From assembly GCF_000422485.1 (NCBI RefSeq), contig NZ_KE383857.1, forward strand, positions 64,064-128,063: a stretch of DNA of 64,000 bases. The letters are read 5' to 3'. The stretch comes from Paenibacillus pasadenensis DSM 19293 (GTDB lineage: Bacteria > Bacillota > Bacilli > Paenibacillales > Paenibacillaceae). Each line of letters begins with the position of its first letter. Position 1 is the first letter of the stretch. Of the stretch, positions 9,066 to 17,309 are shown piece by piece. Under the pieces are notes generated by a model. The model worked only from the letters and a program-made list of their open reading frames with translations, had not been told where the DNA came from and did not search any database. A program made the position numbers and the translations under genes.

Positions 9066-9496
9066 CGGAGGATCTTTCGCTGATCGCCGACGTGATGGAC
9101 CGGCTGAGGGCCGCGACCGGAGTGAAGGACATCGCCTGCCATCGGATCGCGGACGGCAAGCTGATCCCGCTGCTCAAGACCGAGACGGATCGGCTCGGCA
9201 TGGAGCGCTGGAAGCAGGTGCACGCCGACAACCCGGTGTACATCCGCAACGATTCGCTGCTGACGGCGCTATTGGAGCGTCCGGAAGTCGTGCGGCTGGA
9301 CGATGTAGCCAACGATCCGCGCTCGCAGGAGGAGTTTTTCCTGTTCGGCATCGACAGCCTGATGATCGCCCCGGTACGGCGCGGCGACGAGGTCGAAGGG
9401 CTGCTGATCGCCGCTTCCATCGGCGAGCTGCACACGTTCACGGACGAGGAGGCGGCTGCGGCCGAAGAGCTCGCGGCGCTGCTGGGGGACAGATAA
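9062..9496 (+). CDS. Small single GAF-domain protein
   Basis: 144 aa, essentially one GAF domain (small-molecule or redox sensor fold). The C-terminal half carries the typical strand pattern [21 protein letters not shown] followed by a closing helix [16 protein letters not shown]. The ATG overlaps the stop codon of the chemoreceptor-like gene, implying coupled translation and probably a shared complex. No enzymatic output domain is present. The ligand is unknown; I infer a sensor input for the adjacent signalling protein. Confidence 0.78.
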   Translation: MTEDLSLIADVMDRLRAATGVKDIACHRIADGKLIPLLKTETDRLGMERWKQVHADNPVYIRNDSLLTALLERPEVVRLDDVANDPRSQEEFFLFGIDSLMIAPVRRGDEVEGLLIAASIGELHTFTDEEAAAAEELAALLGDR

Positions 9497-9555
9497 AGAG
9501 CTGAAGACAGAGATAGAGACAGAGATCGATCTAGATCAACCAAGGAGTGGATTCC

Positions 9556-11187
9556 ATGATCGTCGCAGAAGCCATGCTTCGTTATTTGAAGGACCAGGGC
9601 GTCGAGCATCTGTTCGGCATTCCCGCAGGCATCATCGGACCGATCTACGACTCGCTCATCGATGTCGGCATCAAGCCGGTCATCACGAAAAACGAGGCGG
9701 GATCGGCCTATATGGCGGCCCGCTTCTCCAGCACGACCGGCCGGCTCTCCGTATGCGCGGGGGCGGGCGCGGTCGGCGTCAGCAACATGATGAACGGCAT
9801 CGCCGACGCCAAGCGAGCCAAAGCTCCGATGCTCGTCATCGCCGGCGCGGTCAACCGCTGGCAGATGGGCAAGGGAGCGATCCAGGAGCTGGACGGCGAG
9901 CAGATGGTCAAGGTCGTGACCAAATACAGCGCGACCGTGCTGCGCGAGGAGGATGTGCTGACGGAGCTCGATCGCGCCGTGCGGGCGGCCTTGACGCCGC
10001 CCTGCGGACCGGTGTACCTGTCGATCCCGATCGACATCCAGCGCGCGGCGTTCAACGGTCCGCTCCCGCAGCCGCCGGCGCTCGCTCCGCTGCCGGAGCG
10101 CAGGCGGCCTGATCCGCAGCTGCTGCAGCAGGCGGCCGCGGCGCTGCAGGCGGCCAGCCGGGGGCTCATCTTCGTCGGCCGCGGCGGCAGAGGCTTCGGC
10201 GCCGACATCGAGCGCCTGGCCGAGCGGCTCGGCTGGCCGATCATCACGACGCCTGCGGGCAAGGGAGCCGTCGCCTCGGATCATCCGCTCTATCTCGGCA
10301 ATTATGGCTTTTCGAGCTCGGACGCAGCCTTCCGCTATGTGAACGGCAGCGAGCCGGAATGCCTGCTCGTGCTCGGCACGAGCCTCGGCGAGGCGTCGAC
10401 CTGCAACTTCAACGAGGTGCTCGTGAAGGGCCGCAAGGTCATCCATGTCGACCGCGACTCGTCCGAGCTCGGCAAGGTGTTCCCGACCGACATCCCGATC
10501 GAGGCCGATCTGGGCGACGTGCTGCCGCATCTGCTCGAGCAGGCCGGATCGGCCCGCGAGCCCTATGCCGCGGAGCGTCCGATCAACGATCCGTACGTGC
10601 GCGATCATACGGGACTGTCGCTGCGGCTGTTCCTGGAGGAGCTCGGCGAAGCGCTGCCAGCCGACACCCGCTATGCCTGCGACATCGGCGAGTTCACCAA
10701 CTTCGCGCTGAAGTACCTGACCGTTCCGGCCGCCGGCGACTTCGAGATCAACCTCGACTACGGAGCGATGGGCTCTGCGATCGCCGGAGCGGCAGGCCTG
10801 GCCGTGGCCGAGCCGGAGCGGCCGATCGCGGTGCTGGCCGGCGACGGCTGCTTCTTCATGAACGGCATGGACATTCTCACGGCCAAGGAATATGGCTATA
10901 AAATCATCTATGTCATCATCAACAACGCCATGTTAAGCTATGTCGAGAGAGGACAGCAGTTCCTGTTCAAGCGCACGCTGCCGGACTACAAGCAGGAGCG
11001 GATCTCGATCGCCGCGATGATGGAGGCGGCCGGCGTCCGCTCGATGACCGTCCGGCAGCTGGAGCAGATGGACGAGGTCCGCTCCTTCGTGGACGGACTC
11101 GACGGTCCCTGCGTCATCGAGGTCGTCACGGACGGCAGCGAGCCGGCTCCGATTCTCGATCGGCTCAAGGCGCTTGTCAGCAGCTGA
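9556..11187 (+). CDS. Thiamine diphosphate-dependent enzyme (acetolactate synthase / decarboxylase-like)
   Basis: 543 aa, three-domain ThDP enzyme. The N-terminal PYR domain has the activating Glu in KNEAGSAYMA; the central domain is about 190-320; the C-terminal PP domain has the cofactor motif from GDGCFFMNGMD to VIINN. Members decarboxylate 2-oxo acids and often join the product to an aldehyde or 2-oxo acid. The neighbours are not branched-chain amino acid genes but a STAS-like and a KASIII-like gene, so a dedicated acyloin- or ketone-forming role is more likely than housekeeping IlvB. ATG 9556 is preferred (AAGGAG, 8 bases); GTG 9547 overlaps the ribosome site. Confidence 0.85.
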   Translation: MIVAEAMLRYLKDQGVEHLFGIPAGIIGPIYDSLIDVGIKPVITKNEAGSAYMAARFSSTTGRLSVCAGAGAVGVSNMMNGIADAKRAKAPMLVIAGAVNRWQMGKGAIQELDGEQMVKVVTKYSATVLREEDVLTELDRAVRAALTPPCGPVYLSIPIDIQRAAFNGPLPQPPALAPLPERRRPDPQLLQQAAAALQAASRGLIFVGRGGRGFGADIERLAERLGWPIITTPAGKGAVASDHPLYLGNYGFSSSDAAFRYVNGSEPECLLVLGTSLGEASTCNFNEVLVKGRKVIHVDRDSSELGKVFPTDIPIEADLGDVLPHLLEQAGSAREPYAAERPINDPYVRDHTGLSLRLFLEELGEALPADTRYACDIGEFTNFALKYLTVPAAGDFEINLDYGAMGSAIAGAAGLAVAEPERPIAVLAGDGCFFMNGMDILTAKEYGYKIIYVIINNAMLSYVERGQQFLFKRTLPDYKQERISIAAMMEAAGVRSMTVRQLEQMDEVRSFVDGLDGPCVIEVVTDGSEPAPILDRLKALVSS

Positions 11188-11228
11188 GCGTCTTCCCGCT
11201 TTATTTTCAACCAACACGAGGAGGAATC

Positions 11229-11573
11229 ATGATGGGCAGCTTCAACATCAACGTAGATCGCACAAACCAGGTATTCCATGCCGTAGTAGAGGGCACGTTC
11301 ACGCCGGAGGAGGGCATGGCGTCCGTACAAGCCTATCAAAAAGAGATCGCCACGATCGCCGTGCCGGAGTACGAGATCCATATCGACTGCACGGAGCTGA
11401 ACGTCTCTTCGCCGTCGGCGCTGCCGATTCTGGAAGGCTGCTTCCAGATGTACAAGCAGGACGGCTTCAAGAAGGTCGTGCTGACGCTCGCCCGCAACCC
11501 GATCCTGAAAATGCAGCTCGGACGCGTCGCCCGCACGGTCGGCCTGGAAAACTGCGAGATCATCGAAAAATAA
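11229..11573 (+). CDS. Small STAS-like protein
   Basis: 114 aa. The pattern of a beta-strand, a long helix and the central strand EIHIDCTELNVSSPSALPILEG, followed by KKVVLTLARNPILKMQLGRVARTVGL, resembles a STAS/anti-sigma-antagonist fold, without the usual DSSG phosphorylation motif. AGGAGGAA lies just before two adjacent ATGs (11229 and 11232). It sits between the ThDP enzyme and the KASIII-like gene with 41 and 23 bp gaps, so all are likely one transcript. Its role is not known; it could be an accessory subunit of the flanking enzymes. Confidence 0.7.
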   Translation: MMGSFNINVDRTNQVFHAVVEGTFTPEEGMASVQAYQKEIATIAVPEYEIHIDCTELNVSSPSALPILEGCFQMYKQDGFKKVVLTLARNPILKMQLGRVARTVGLENCEIIEK

Positions 11574-11596
11574 GAAGATTCCGAGGGGGAAGTTCC

Positions 11597-12586
11597 ATGA
11601 CAGCGGTTCGCATTCGTGGCATCGAGATCTATCATCCTGAGCTGGAGGTCGGCAACGACTATTACATCGATCGCTTCTCCGCTGCCGGCGTGCCGGTATC
11701 CGGGCTGCTGAAGGCGCTCGGCCGGGAGAAGCGTTTCGTCATCGACAATGCGGATGAAAATACGTACACGATGTCGGTCGAGGCTTCCCGCAAGGTGCTG
11801 GAAGCGACCGGACAGCAGGGCTCGGAGCTCGACCTGATCCTGTTCGCGTCCCAGACTCCGGAATATCTGCTGCCGAGCATGGCGCTCAAGCTGCATCATG
11901 CGCTGGGCGGAGGCAAGCAGACGAGATGCTTCGACGTGAACGCCAACTGCGCCGGCATGCTCGTCGCGATCGAGCAGGCGAGCTGCTTGATGCAGGGCGA
12001 TGTCCGCATCCGCAAGGCGCTGGTCGTCGGAGCGGACCACTTCTCCGTCCATAGCCCGGACAATCCGGTCTACCATTCCACCTTCGCCGATTCGGCCGCA
12101 GCCGTGCTGCTCGTAGCGGAAGAAGGAGAAGGCGGCTTCATCGACTCGGTCTACCAGACCGACACGCATGTCATCGACAACTCCCTCTTCCCGGGCACGG
12201 GCTTGTCCCGCATTTACGGCGAAGGCGTTTCGGCGGCGGACATCCAGGTCCAGTTCACGCCGTTCGACGATTCGGTCTGCGTCGACTCGGCGGTCGACTC
12301 GCTGCGCGAGCTGATGGAGCGCAGCGGCGTCCAGCCTTCGCAGGTCGGCGCTTATCTGTTCTCCCAGTTCTCGATCGGCAACAACCGGCTCGTGGCGGAG
12401 CGCCTCGGACTCGACGAGTCCAAAATCCATTTTGTCGGCGACAAGTACGGCTACACGGCGAGCAACAGCCCGATTCTGGCGCTGCATGACGCCATCAAGG
12501 CCGGGCGCATCGAGCGCGGCGACTACCTGGTGTTCTGGACCGTCGGAGCGGGCTGGCAAAACGTATCCTTGCTGATGCAATATTGA
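11597..12586 (+). CDS. Ketoacyl-ACP synthase III-like thiolase-fold protein with altered active site
   Basis: 329 aa. The thiolase fold of FabH is clear: nucleophile loop FDVNANCAG with Cys118, GADHFSVHSPDNP, and DSAAAVLLV. By eye-alignment the position of the FabH catalytic His (PHQAN) reads LFSQF, and the Asn of GNTSAAS reads GYTASNS, so only the Cys of the Cys-His-Asn triad remains. Such divergent members usually do not start fatty acid synthesis; some are acyltransferases. The preceding ThDP enzyme suggests it acylates an acyloin- or ketone-type product. ATG 11597 follows GAGGGGGA. It is the last gene of the chemoreceptor/ThDP unit. Confidence 0.82.
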   Translation: MTAVRIRGIEIYHPELEVGNDYYIDRFSAAGVPVSGLLKALGREKRFVIDNADENTYTMSVEASRKVLEATGQQGSELDLILFASQTPEYLLPSMALKLHHALGGGKQTRCFDVNANCAGMLVAIEQASCLMQGDVRIRKALVVGADHFSVHSPDNPVYHSTFADSAAAVLLVAEEGEGGFIDSVYQTDTHVIDNSLFPGTGLSRIYGEGVSAADIQVQFTPFDDSVCVDSAVDSLRELMERSGVQPSQVGAYLFSQFSIGNNRLVAERLGLDESKIHFVGDKYGYTASNSPILALHDAIKAGRIERGDYLVFWTVGAGWQNVSLLMQY

Positions 12587-12651
12587 TCTAGGCCCGCCGC
12601 CGGAATCCGCTCTATAATGAAGGCAAGCGCAAAGGAGAAAGGCGGGAGGGC

Positions 12652-13272
12652 ATGGATCGAGAAGCGGCAAGGATCATTGAAAGCCTGGGCGAAGGAGCGG
12701 AGGGCATTGCCCTGACGTTCGACGACGGACCGGACCCGGAGTTCACCCCGCGGGTGCTGGAGCTGCTCGCCCGTTACGGTGCCAAGGCGACGTTTTTCCT
12801 GCTCGGCATGCGGGCGGCGGAGCAGCCGGAGCTGGCGGCGCGCATCGCGGCCGAAGGACATGAGATCGGCAATCATACGTGGCTGCATCCCGACTTGACG
12901 GCCGAGCCGGAGGAAACGGCGCGGCGCGAGATCGGACAAGCCCAGCAGCTGCTGGAGCGGCTGTCCGGGCGCGCTCCCGTCCTGTTCCGCAGCCCTTACG
13001 GCACCTATGACGACCGCTTGCTCGAGCTGGCCGGAGAGCTCGGATTCGGCTTTTGCCTCTGGTCGGTCGACACCGAGGACTGGCGGTTGCCGGGAGCCGA
13101 TGCGCTGACGGAGCGGCTCTCCCGCGCCAGGCCGGGAGACGTCGTGCTCATGCATGACGCGGGCGGCGACCGCAGCCAGACGGTGGAGGCGCTCGAGCGC
13201 GCGCTGCCGGAGCTGGCGGCGCGCTTCCGGCTGGACACCGTCAGCTCGCTGCTGCGCCGTCCGGGAGGATGA
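12652..13272 (+). CDS. Polysaccharide deacetylase (NodB homology domain)
   Basis: 206 aa metal-dependent de-N-acetylase acting on chitin-like or peptidoglycan sugars. All five NodB motifs are readable: TFDDGP, the HTWLHPDL metal-His motif, RSPYG, the WSVDTEDW region, and VLMHD. No signal peptide or anchor is seen, which is unusual for wall-modifying members but not unique. GGAGAAAGGCGGGAGGG lies just upstream of the ATG. A -10-like TATAAT at 12613-12618 between the KASIII-like gene and this one, without a good -35, suggests it may have its own promoter. Confidence 0.9.
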   Translation: MDREAARIIESLGEGAEGIALTFDDGPDPEFTPRVLELLARYGAKATFFLLGMRAAEQPELAARIAAEGHEIGNHTWLHPDLTAEPEETARREIGQAQQLLERLSGRAPVLFRSPYGTYDDRLLELAGELGFGFCLWSVDTEDWRLPGADALTERLSRARPGDVVLMHDAGGDRSQTVEALERALPELAARFRLDTVSSLLRRPGG

Positions 13273-13329
13273 CGGGGGCTTCGGCCCCCGCCTCCCCCGC
13301 TTTCGCCTTTATACGGAACGAAGCTGCAA

Positions 13330-13378
13330 AAAAACAAGCTGATGCCGGTTATCCACCGGCGTCAGCTTGTTTGCTTTT
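13330..13378. terminator. Bidirectional terminator between deacetylase and MerR gene
   Basis: ACAAGCTGATGCCGG (13334-13348) pairs with CCGGCGTCAGCTTGT (13356-13370) with A-run and T-rich flanks; it serves both convergent genes. Confidence 0.85.
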
Positions 13379-13383
13379 GCTCC

Positions 13384-14121
13384 CTAATCCCCGTCTTTTT
13401 CGGATGCGTAAGCTAGGCTTTTTTCCACAAACTCCAGCACTTCATTGGATACGGGATAGAGGCCCGACTGCTCGGCAGGCAGCTTCCTTACCTCCCAGAA
13501 CTTGCTCATCAATTGTTCGTCCCCTTGGAAGGTCTCGAGCGACAGCTTCATCAGCTCGCTCGCGATGCGGAGGCCTTCTTCCGATTCCGGCGGAATGGAT
13601 TGCCGCACGCACCATTCGATCCGGCGCAGCAAGGAAACATAGTGTTGAGAAGTCTTGTCGCCGCGGTTGAGGCTCGGAAGGGCGTCCTGCAGGAAGGAGC
13701 TTTCGTCATCGTTGAAATAATCGATCCATTGCTTCGACTTGGGCTGGACGGTCCGGACCAGATGAGACACCCGGTCCCAGGAGAGCGTGCCTTCCAGATC
13801 CATCATGTTGATCAAGGAAGTCGTATTTTCCATGCTGCTCTGCAGAGCGGCGAGCTGCTCCTGCAGATGATTGTGATGGGCAACCAGAACATGGCGGAAG
13901 GACAGCTTGTCCATGACATGCTGGATCTCCTCGAGCGGCAGCGAGAGGGATTTGAGCAAGGTGATCTTTTCGAGCGTGAACAGATCCTCCTCCGAATAAT
14001 ACCTGCGGCCGTTCTCTTCCTTCTCGCTGGGCGTCAAAAGACCGATCTGATCGTAGTACCGCAAGGTTCGAACGGAAATGTTCCGCTGCTTGGATACTTG
14101 CCCTGTCGTCCATCTAGACAT
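13384..14121 (-). CDS. MerR family transcriptional regulator
   Basis: 245 aa. Residues 1-75 are the MerR winged helix-turn-helix (WTTGQVSKQRNISVRTLRYYDQIGLL, then RRYYSEEDLFTLEKI). A coiled-coil linker follows, then a ~120-residue helical C-terminal domain with WIDYFNDDE, similar in layout to TipA-type ligand-binding domains. It is divergent from the CPBP protease gene, with a 17-bp palindrome between them that is a good operator candidate. MerR proteins of this type activate the divergent gene when bound to a drug or peptide; the ligand here is unknown. Confidence 0.88.
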   Translation of the reverse strand: MSRWTTGQVSKQRNISVRTLRYYDQIGLLTPSEKEENGRRYYSEEDLFTLEKITLLKSLSLPLEEIQHVMDKLSFRHVLVAHHNHLQEQLAALQSSMENTTSLINMMDLEGTLSWDRVSHLVRTVQPKSKQWIDYFNDDESSFLQDALPSLNRGDKTSQHYVSLLRRIEWCVRQSIPPESEEGLRIASELMKLSLETFQGDEQLMSKFWEVRKLPAEQSGLYPVSNEVLEFVEKSLAYASEKDGD

Positions 14122-14151
14122 CGTTTCCTTCCTCCCGAAAAAAAGCTTGCA

Positions 14152-14168
14152 GGTGACGTTGCGTCACC
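14152..14168. promoter_or_regulatory. MerR-type operator palindrome
   Basis: GGTGACG-TTG-CGTCACC is a perfect 7-bp inverted repeat and resembles the GACGTNACGTC-like sites of TipA/Mta-type MerR regulators. It lies in the 92-bp divergent promoter region, overlapping a possible -35 (TTGCGT, 14159-14164) of the protease gene, with AAGGAT 19 bp downstream as a possible -10, the long spacing typical of MerR-activated promoters. Confidence 0.6.
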
Positions 14169-14213
14169 GTCTATCCTGAGTACAAGGATATCACAGAGTA
14201 CGGAGGGAACGGG

Positions 14214-14915
14214 ATGAAAGGAACGGTTATCGAGTGGAAGAGGGATGAGTGGACTTGGCGTGAATTCGCCGCCTTGCTCGCGCTGGAATTCTTCTTTGTC
14301 ATGGTCGCGGTCAAGTACGGCATGCAGTCGATCTACGAGGAATGGCTCGGAAATACGCTGTACTCAGGAACGCTTACAGGGGCGACGATTGCGATTGTTT
14401 TGCTGGCCGGGGTGTATGTGGTCGCTCTGCGGCCGAAACGGGCGTCATGGGAGGAAGTCGGTCTGAAACGGTTTCCGGCGAAGGCATGGTGGAAAATTCT
14501 GCTCTGGCTGCTCGTATTGATTGCAGGAAGCGTAGCGGTCGTTTATTTGACGAGCTTTTTCGGAAATACGGTGGACAACAGCAAGACCGAGAGCTTGAAG
14601 CAGAACGCCTCTCTCGTCGCGGTGCTGATCGGCATCGTATCCGCCGGCATCGTGTCGCCGGTGTATGAAGAGATTTTCTATCGCGGATTCATGTATCGCT
14701 GGTTAAGGACCCGCATGGGAAGGATGGGGGCGATCGCGGTCAGCTCTTTGATCTTCACGCTTGCCCATTACCCGACCCTGAATGCGATGCCTGTCAATTT
14801 CGTAAGCGGAATCGTGTTTGCATGGGCCTATGAGCGGACGGGATCGGTCATACCCGGCATGATCATCCACGGGGCGTTCAATACGATCGCCGTGCTGCTC
14901 ACGGCAATGAGCTGA
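14214..14915 (+). CDS. CPBP family intramembrane metalloprotease (CAAX protease-like)
   Basis: 233 aa polytopic membrane protein. The first two-thirds hold four or more hydrophobic helices. The C-terminal Abi/CPBP domain has the catalytic EEIFYRGF motif (EExxxR), then LIFTLAHYP with the second motif His, and MIIHGAFN with the third. Family members cleave membrane peptides or act in bacteriocin self-immunity and regulation. The ATG follows GGAGGG by 8 nt. Divergence from a MerR-type gene suggests ligand-induced expression. Confidence 0.9.
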   Translation: MKGTVIEWKRDEWTWREFAALLALEFFFVMVAVKYGMQSIYEEWLGNTLYSGTLTGATIAIVLLAGVYVVALRPKRASWEEVGLKRFPAKAWWKILLWLLVLIAGSVAVVYLTSFFGNTVDNSKTESLKQNASLVAVLIGIVSAGIVSPVYEEIFYRGFMYRWLRTRMGRMGAIAVSSLIFTLAHYPTLNAMPVNFVSGIVFAWAYERTGSVIPGMIIHGAFNTIAVLLTAMS

Positions 14916-14927
14916 TCGACACAGGGA

Positions 14928-14968
14928 AACAGCCTCCGCTCCATCGTCTGATGGGGCGGAGGCTGTTT
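14928..14968. terminator. Terminator between CPBP gene and FNR-like gene
   Basis: AACAGCCTCCGC and GCGGAGGCTGTT pair, with an inner CCATC/GATGG stem; it is shared by the two convergent genes. Confidence 0.8.
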
Positions 14969-15006
14969 GGCCGCGCGGACGCGGAGCGGGAAGCCGGGCC
15001 TGCGCT

Positions 15007-15765
15007 TCAGATGCGGCATACTTCCTTGGGACAAGCGGGGCAGCTCGGGCAGCCGCACAGCCGCCGCAGGGCGGGCAGGTCGGCGATCGTGATGAGGCCG
15101 CCTTTGACCGAGACGATGCCCTCGTCCTTCATCGACGCGAGCATGCGGTTGACGCTCTCGCGCGTCGTGCCGATGAATTCGGCCAACTCGGCGTTGGTCA
15201 GGCGCAGCCCGATCTCGAGGCCGTTCGGCCGCAGCCGGCCGTAGCTGTTGGACAGGCGGATCAGCGTGCTGGCGAGCGCGCCCGGCTTGCCGTACAGCAG
15301 CAGGTCGCGGAACTTCGACTCGGCGATGCGCTGCTGGAGCGCCATTCCGTTCATCCAGCGCACGGCGAGCTCTCCGCTGCTCAGCAGCAGCGCCTCGAGC
15401 TCCTTCCAGGCGATGACGCCGATGCGCGCTTCCCGCGCGGCCTCGGCGCTGAAGCCGTACACCGACTGCCGCCCGGCCTCGGGGCCGCCCGTCAGGTCGC
15501 CTTCCTGAAGGATGGACAGGATGAATTCCTTGCCGTCCTCGGTCGACTTGCGCAGCTTCACCTTGCCCGAAAGGATGAAATAAAGCTTGTCGGCGGGCTC
15601 GCCTTCCCAGAACAGGAAGCTGCCCTCTTCGACGCGGCGCTCCGTCATGAGCGCCTCGATGCTCCTCCACTGCTCCGCCGTGAAAAAGGCGGAAAATCCG
15701 CTCCGCTGAGCCTCTGCCGCTTCCTTCGCATAGGCGGATCCCGCCGCCGGCTGCCTCATCGCCAT
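15007..15765 (-). CDS. fnr: Crp/Fnr family regulator with C-terminal Fe-S cysteine cluster (Bacillus-type FNR)
   Basis: 252 aa anaerobic regulator. Residues ~25-150 form the cyclic-nucleotide-like beta-barrel; ~165-235 form the winged HTH with the recognition helix in NAELAEFIGTTRESVNRML. The C-terminus CGCPSCPACPKEVCRI carries five Cys in the position of the [4Fe-4S]-binding cysteines of B. subtilis FNR, unlike the N-terminal cluster of E. coli FNR. It is divergent from the NreABC-like genes, with an FNR-like box between. A second paralogue is at 36.6 kb. Confidence 0.88.
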   Translation of the reverse strand: MAMRQPAAGSAYAKEAAEAQRSGFSAFFTAEQWRSIEALMTERRVEEGSFLFWEGEPADKLYFILSGKVKLRKSTEDGKEFILSILQEGDLTGGPEAGRQSVYGFSAEAAREARIGVIAWKELEALLLSSGELAVRWMNGMALQQRIAESKFRDLLLYGKPGALASTLIRLSNSYGRLRPNGLEIGLRLTNAELAEFIGTTRESVNRMLASMKDEGIVSVKGGLITIADLPALRRLCGCPSCPACPKEVCRI

Positions 15766-15872
15766 GTCCGCTCGCTCCCTTGCTTCTTTTCTGATTCCAT
15801 CATACGGGATGCGGCCGGCTGCCGTTATCAGGGAACCGCCTGAACCGAGGGGGAGGAATTCCCCTATTTGTT

Positions 15873-15888
15873 GGTGAGATTGATCACA
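15873..15888. promoter_or_regulatory. FNR-like box in the fnr/nre divergent region
   Basis: GGTGA-GATTGA-TCACA differs from TGTGA-N6-TCACA at one position. It lies 108 bp from the fnr start and 160 bp from the GAF gene. No -10 sits at the classic -41.5 distance on either strand, so its target promoter is open. The remainder of this 283-bp gap holds short repeats of the type TCAGGGAACT. Confidence 0.55.
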
Positions 15889-16048
15889 TCCGAAGGGCAG
15901 TTCGGGGAGTTTTCCCGGATCGAATCAGGGAACTCCCGGACTTACTTGCGCGCTCGGGCATCGTACACTGGATCATAGGGAAGTCATCGGCGCATGGGGT
16001 AGGCGGATCGAGCCGCAGCCTGCGGATGCGCCAGAGGAGGGAACGGCA

Positions 16049-16615
16049 ATGACGGAGGGGGAAAGGGGCGGCCGCGAGGAGCTGGAGCGGCTGCGGCGCG
16101 AGCTGGGCTGCGACCTGGCGATCGCGGGGCTCGCCTTGGCTGGAGGCGGATTGCGTTGGCGGGTCGCGTCCGGCGCGGTGAGCGAGCGCTACCGCATCAT
16201 GGCGGAGCGGCCGGGCCGCGGCTTGGCGGGCACGGTGCTGAAGGTCGGGCGGCCGATGACGCTGCAGGCGGCGGAGCTGCGGGCCGGGCGGCAGCTGCAG
16301 GACTATCCGCTGCTTATCGCGGAGGGCATCTGCTCGGCGTATGCCGTGCCGCTGCTGGCGTCCGGCCGGCCGAGAGGCGTGCTGCTCGTCGGCTGCCGCG
16401 GTCCGAAAGCGTTTTCCGCTGCGGACCGGAGCGCGGCGGATGCCGGAGCGAGACGGCTGGAGGCGATGCTGGAGGAGCGCCCCGTCCGCGGGCGCGGATC
16501 GGATCTTGAACCCGATCTCGGATCGGATCTCGGATCGGATCGAGGCGGGGGCCGCGAGCCGCATGCGTCAGGGATCGCGGCGCCGCCGGGCGAGCCGCGG
16601 AGCGGACAGCTGTGA
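16049..16615 (+). CDS. GAF domain protein, NreA-like
   Basis: 188 aa. Residues 10-140 are one GAF domain (CDLAIAGLALAGGGLRWRVASG, then GRGLAGTVLKVGRPM and SAYAVPLLASGRPRGVLLVG). The gene order GAF, LuxR-type response regulator, PAS histidine kinase mirrors the staphylococcal nreABC set in another order; there NreA is a nitrate sensor that restrains the kinase. I infer the same kind of role. The C-terminal ~45 residues are low complexity with a GSDL repeat and are not part of the fold. GGAGGGAA lies before the ATG. Confidence 0.75.
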   Translation: MTEGERGGREELERLRRELGCDLAIAGLALAGGGLRWRVASGAVSERYRIMAERPGRGLAGTVLKVGRPMTLQAAELRAGRQLQDYPLLIAEGICSAYAVPLLASGRPRGVLLVGCRGPKAFSAADRSAADAGARRLEAMLEERPVRGRGSDLEPDLGSDLGSDRGGGREPHASGIAAPPGEPRSGQL

Positions 16616-16655
16616 TACACTGGAAAAAAATGCGCAAGGTCAAGGAGGCGGGCGT

Positions 16656-17309
16656 TTGATACGGGTATTGGTCGTAGACGATCATGCGGTCGTCCGGTCC
16701 GGCCTCGTCCAGCTGATGGACGGCCGGGACGGGCTGGAGGCGGCGGGCGAGGCGGCGGACGGAGACGAGGCGATCGCGAGGGCGCTGGAGCTGCGGCCGG
16801 ACGTCGTGCTGATGGACCTCAGCATGCCGCACGGCAAGGACGGCTTGAGCGCGACGTCGGAGCTCAAGAAGCTGCTGCCGGATGTCGCCGTTCTCATTCT
16901 GACGATGCACGACGACGAGGAGTATTTGTTCCGCGCGATCCATTCGGGGGCGTCGGGGTATGTGCTGAAGAGCGCTCCTTACGAGGAGCTGCTCGGCGCG
17001 GTGCGCCATGTGGCGGACGGCCAGGCATATCTGTCCCCGGCGGCGACGAAGCGGCTCATGAGCGACTATCTCGACAAGGCGCGCAGCGGCGAGTTCGCCG
17101 GCAGCTTCGAGTCGCTGTCCGACCGGGAGCGCGAGATTCTCGCCAAGGTCGCGCAGGGCTACTCCAACAAGGAGATCGCCGAGCAGCTGTTCATCAGCGT
17201 CAAGACGGTCGAGAGCCACAAGAGCAACCTGATGGATAAGCTCGACCTGCGCACGAGGCCGGACCTGGTGAAATACGCGGCCAAGAAGGGACTGTTGAAT
17301 TTTGACTGA
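16656..17309 (+). CDS. NarL/LuxR family response regulator, NreC-like
   Basis: 217 aa. The N-terminal receiver domain has the acidic pair VVDDH, the phospho-acceptor Asp in VVLMDLSMPHG, and the conserved Lys in SGYVLKSAP. The C-terminal LuxR-type HTH is LSDREREILAKVAQGYSNKE through SVKTVESHKSNL. Translation should start at TTG 16656, 7 bases after AAGGAGG; the longer in-frame extension overlaps the GAF gene and is not used. Its last 8 bases overlap the kinase gene, so the pair is coupled. Confidence 0.9.
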   Translation: MIRVLVVDDHAVVRSGLVQLMDGRDGLEAAGEAADGDEAIARALELRPDVVLMDLSMPHGKDGLSATSELKKLLPDVAVLILTMHDDEEYLFRAIHSGASGYVLKSAPYEELLGAVRHVADGQAYLSPAATKRLMSDYLDKARSGEFAGSFESLSDREREILAKVAQGYSNKEIAEQLFISVKTVESHKSNLMDKLDLRTRPDLVKYAAKKGLLNFD

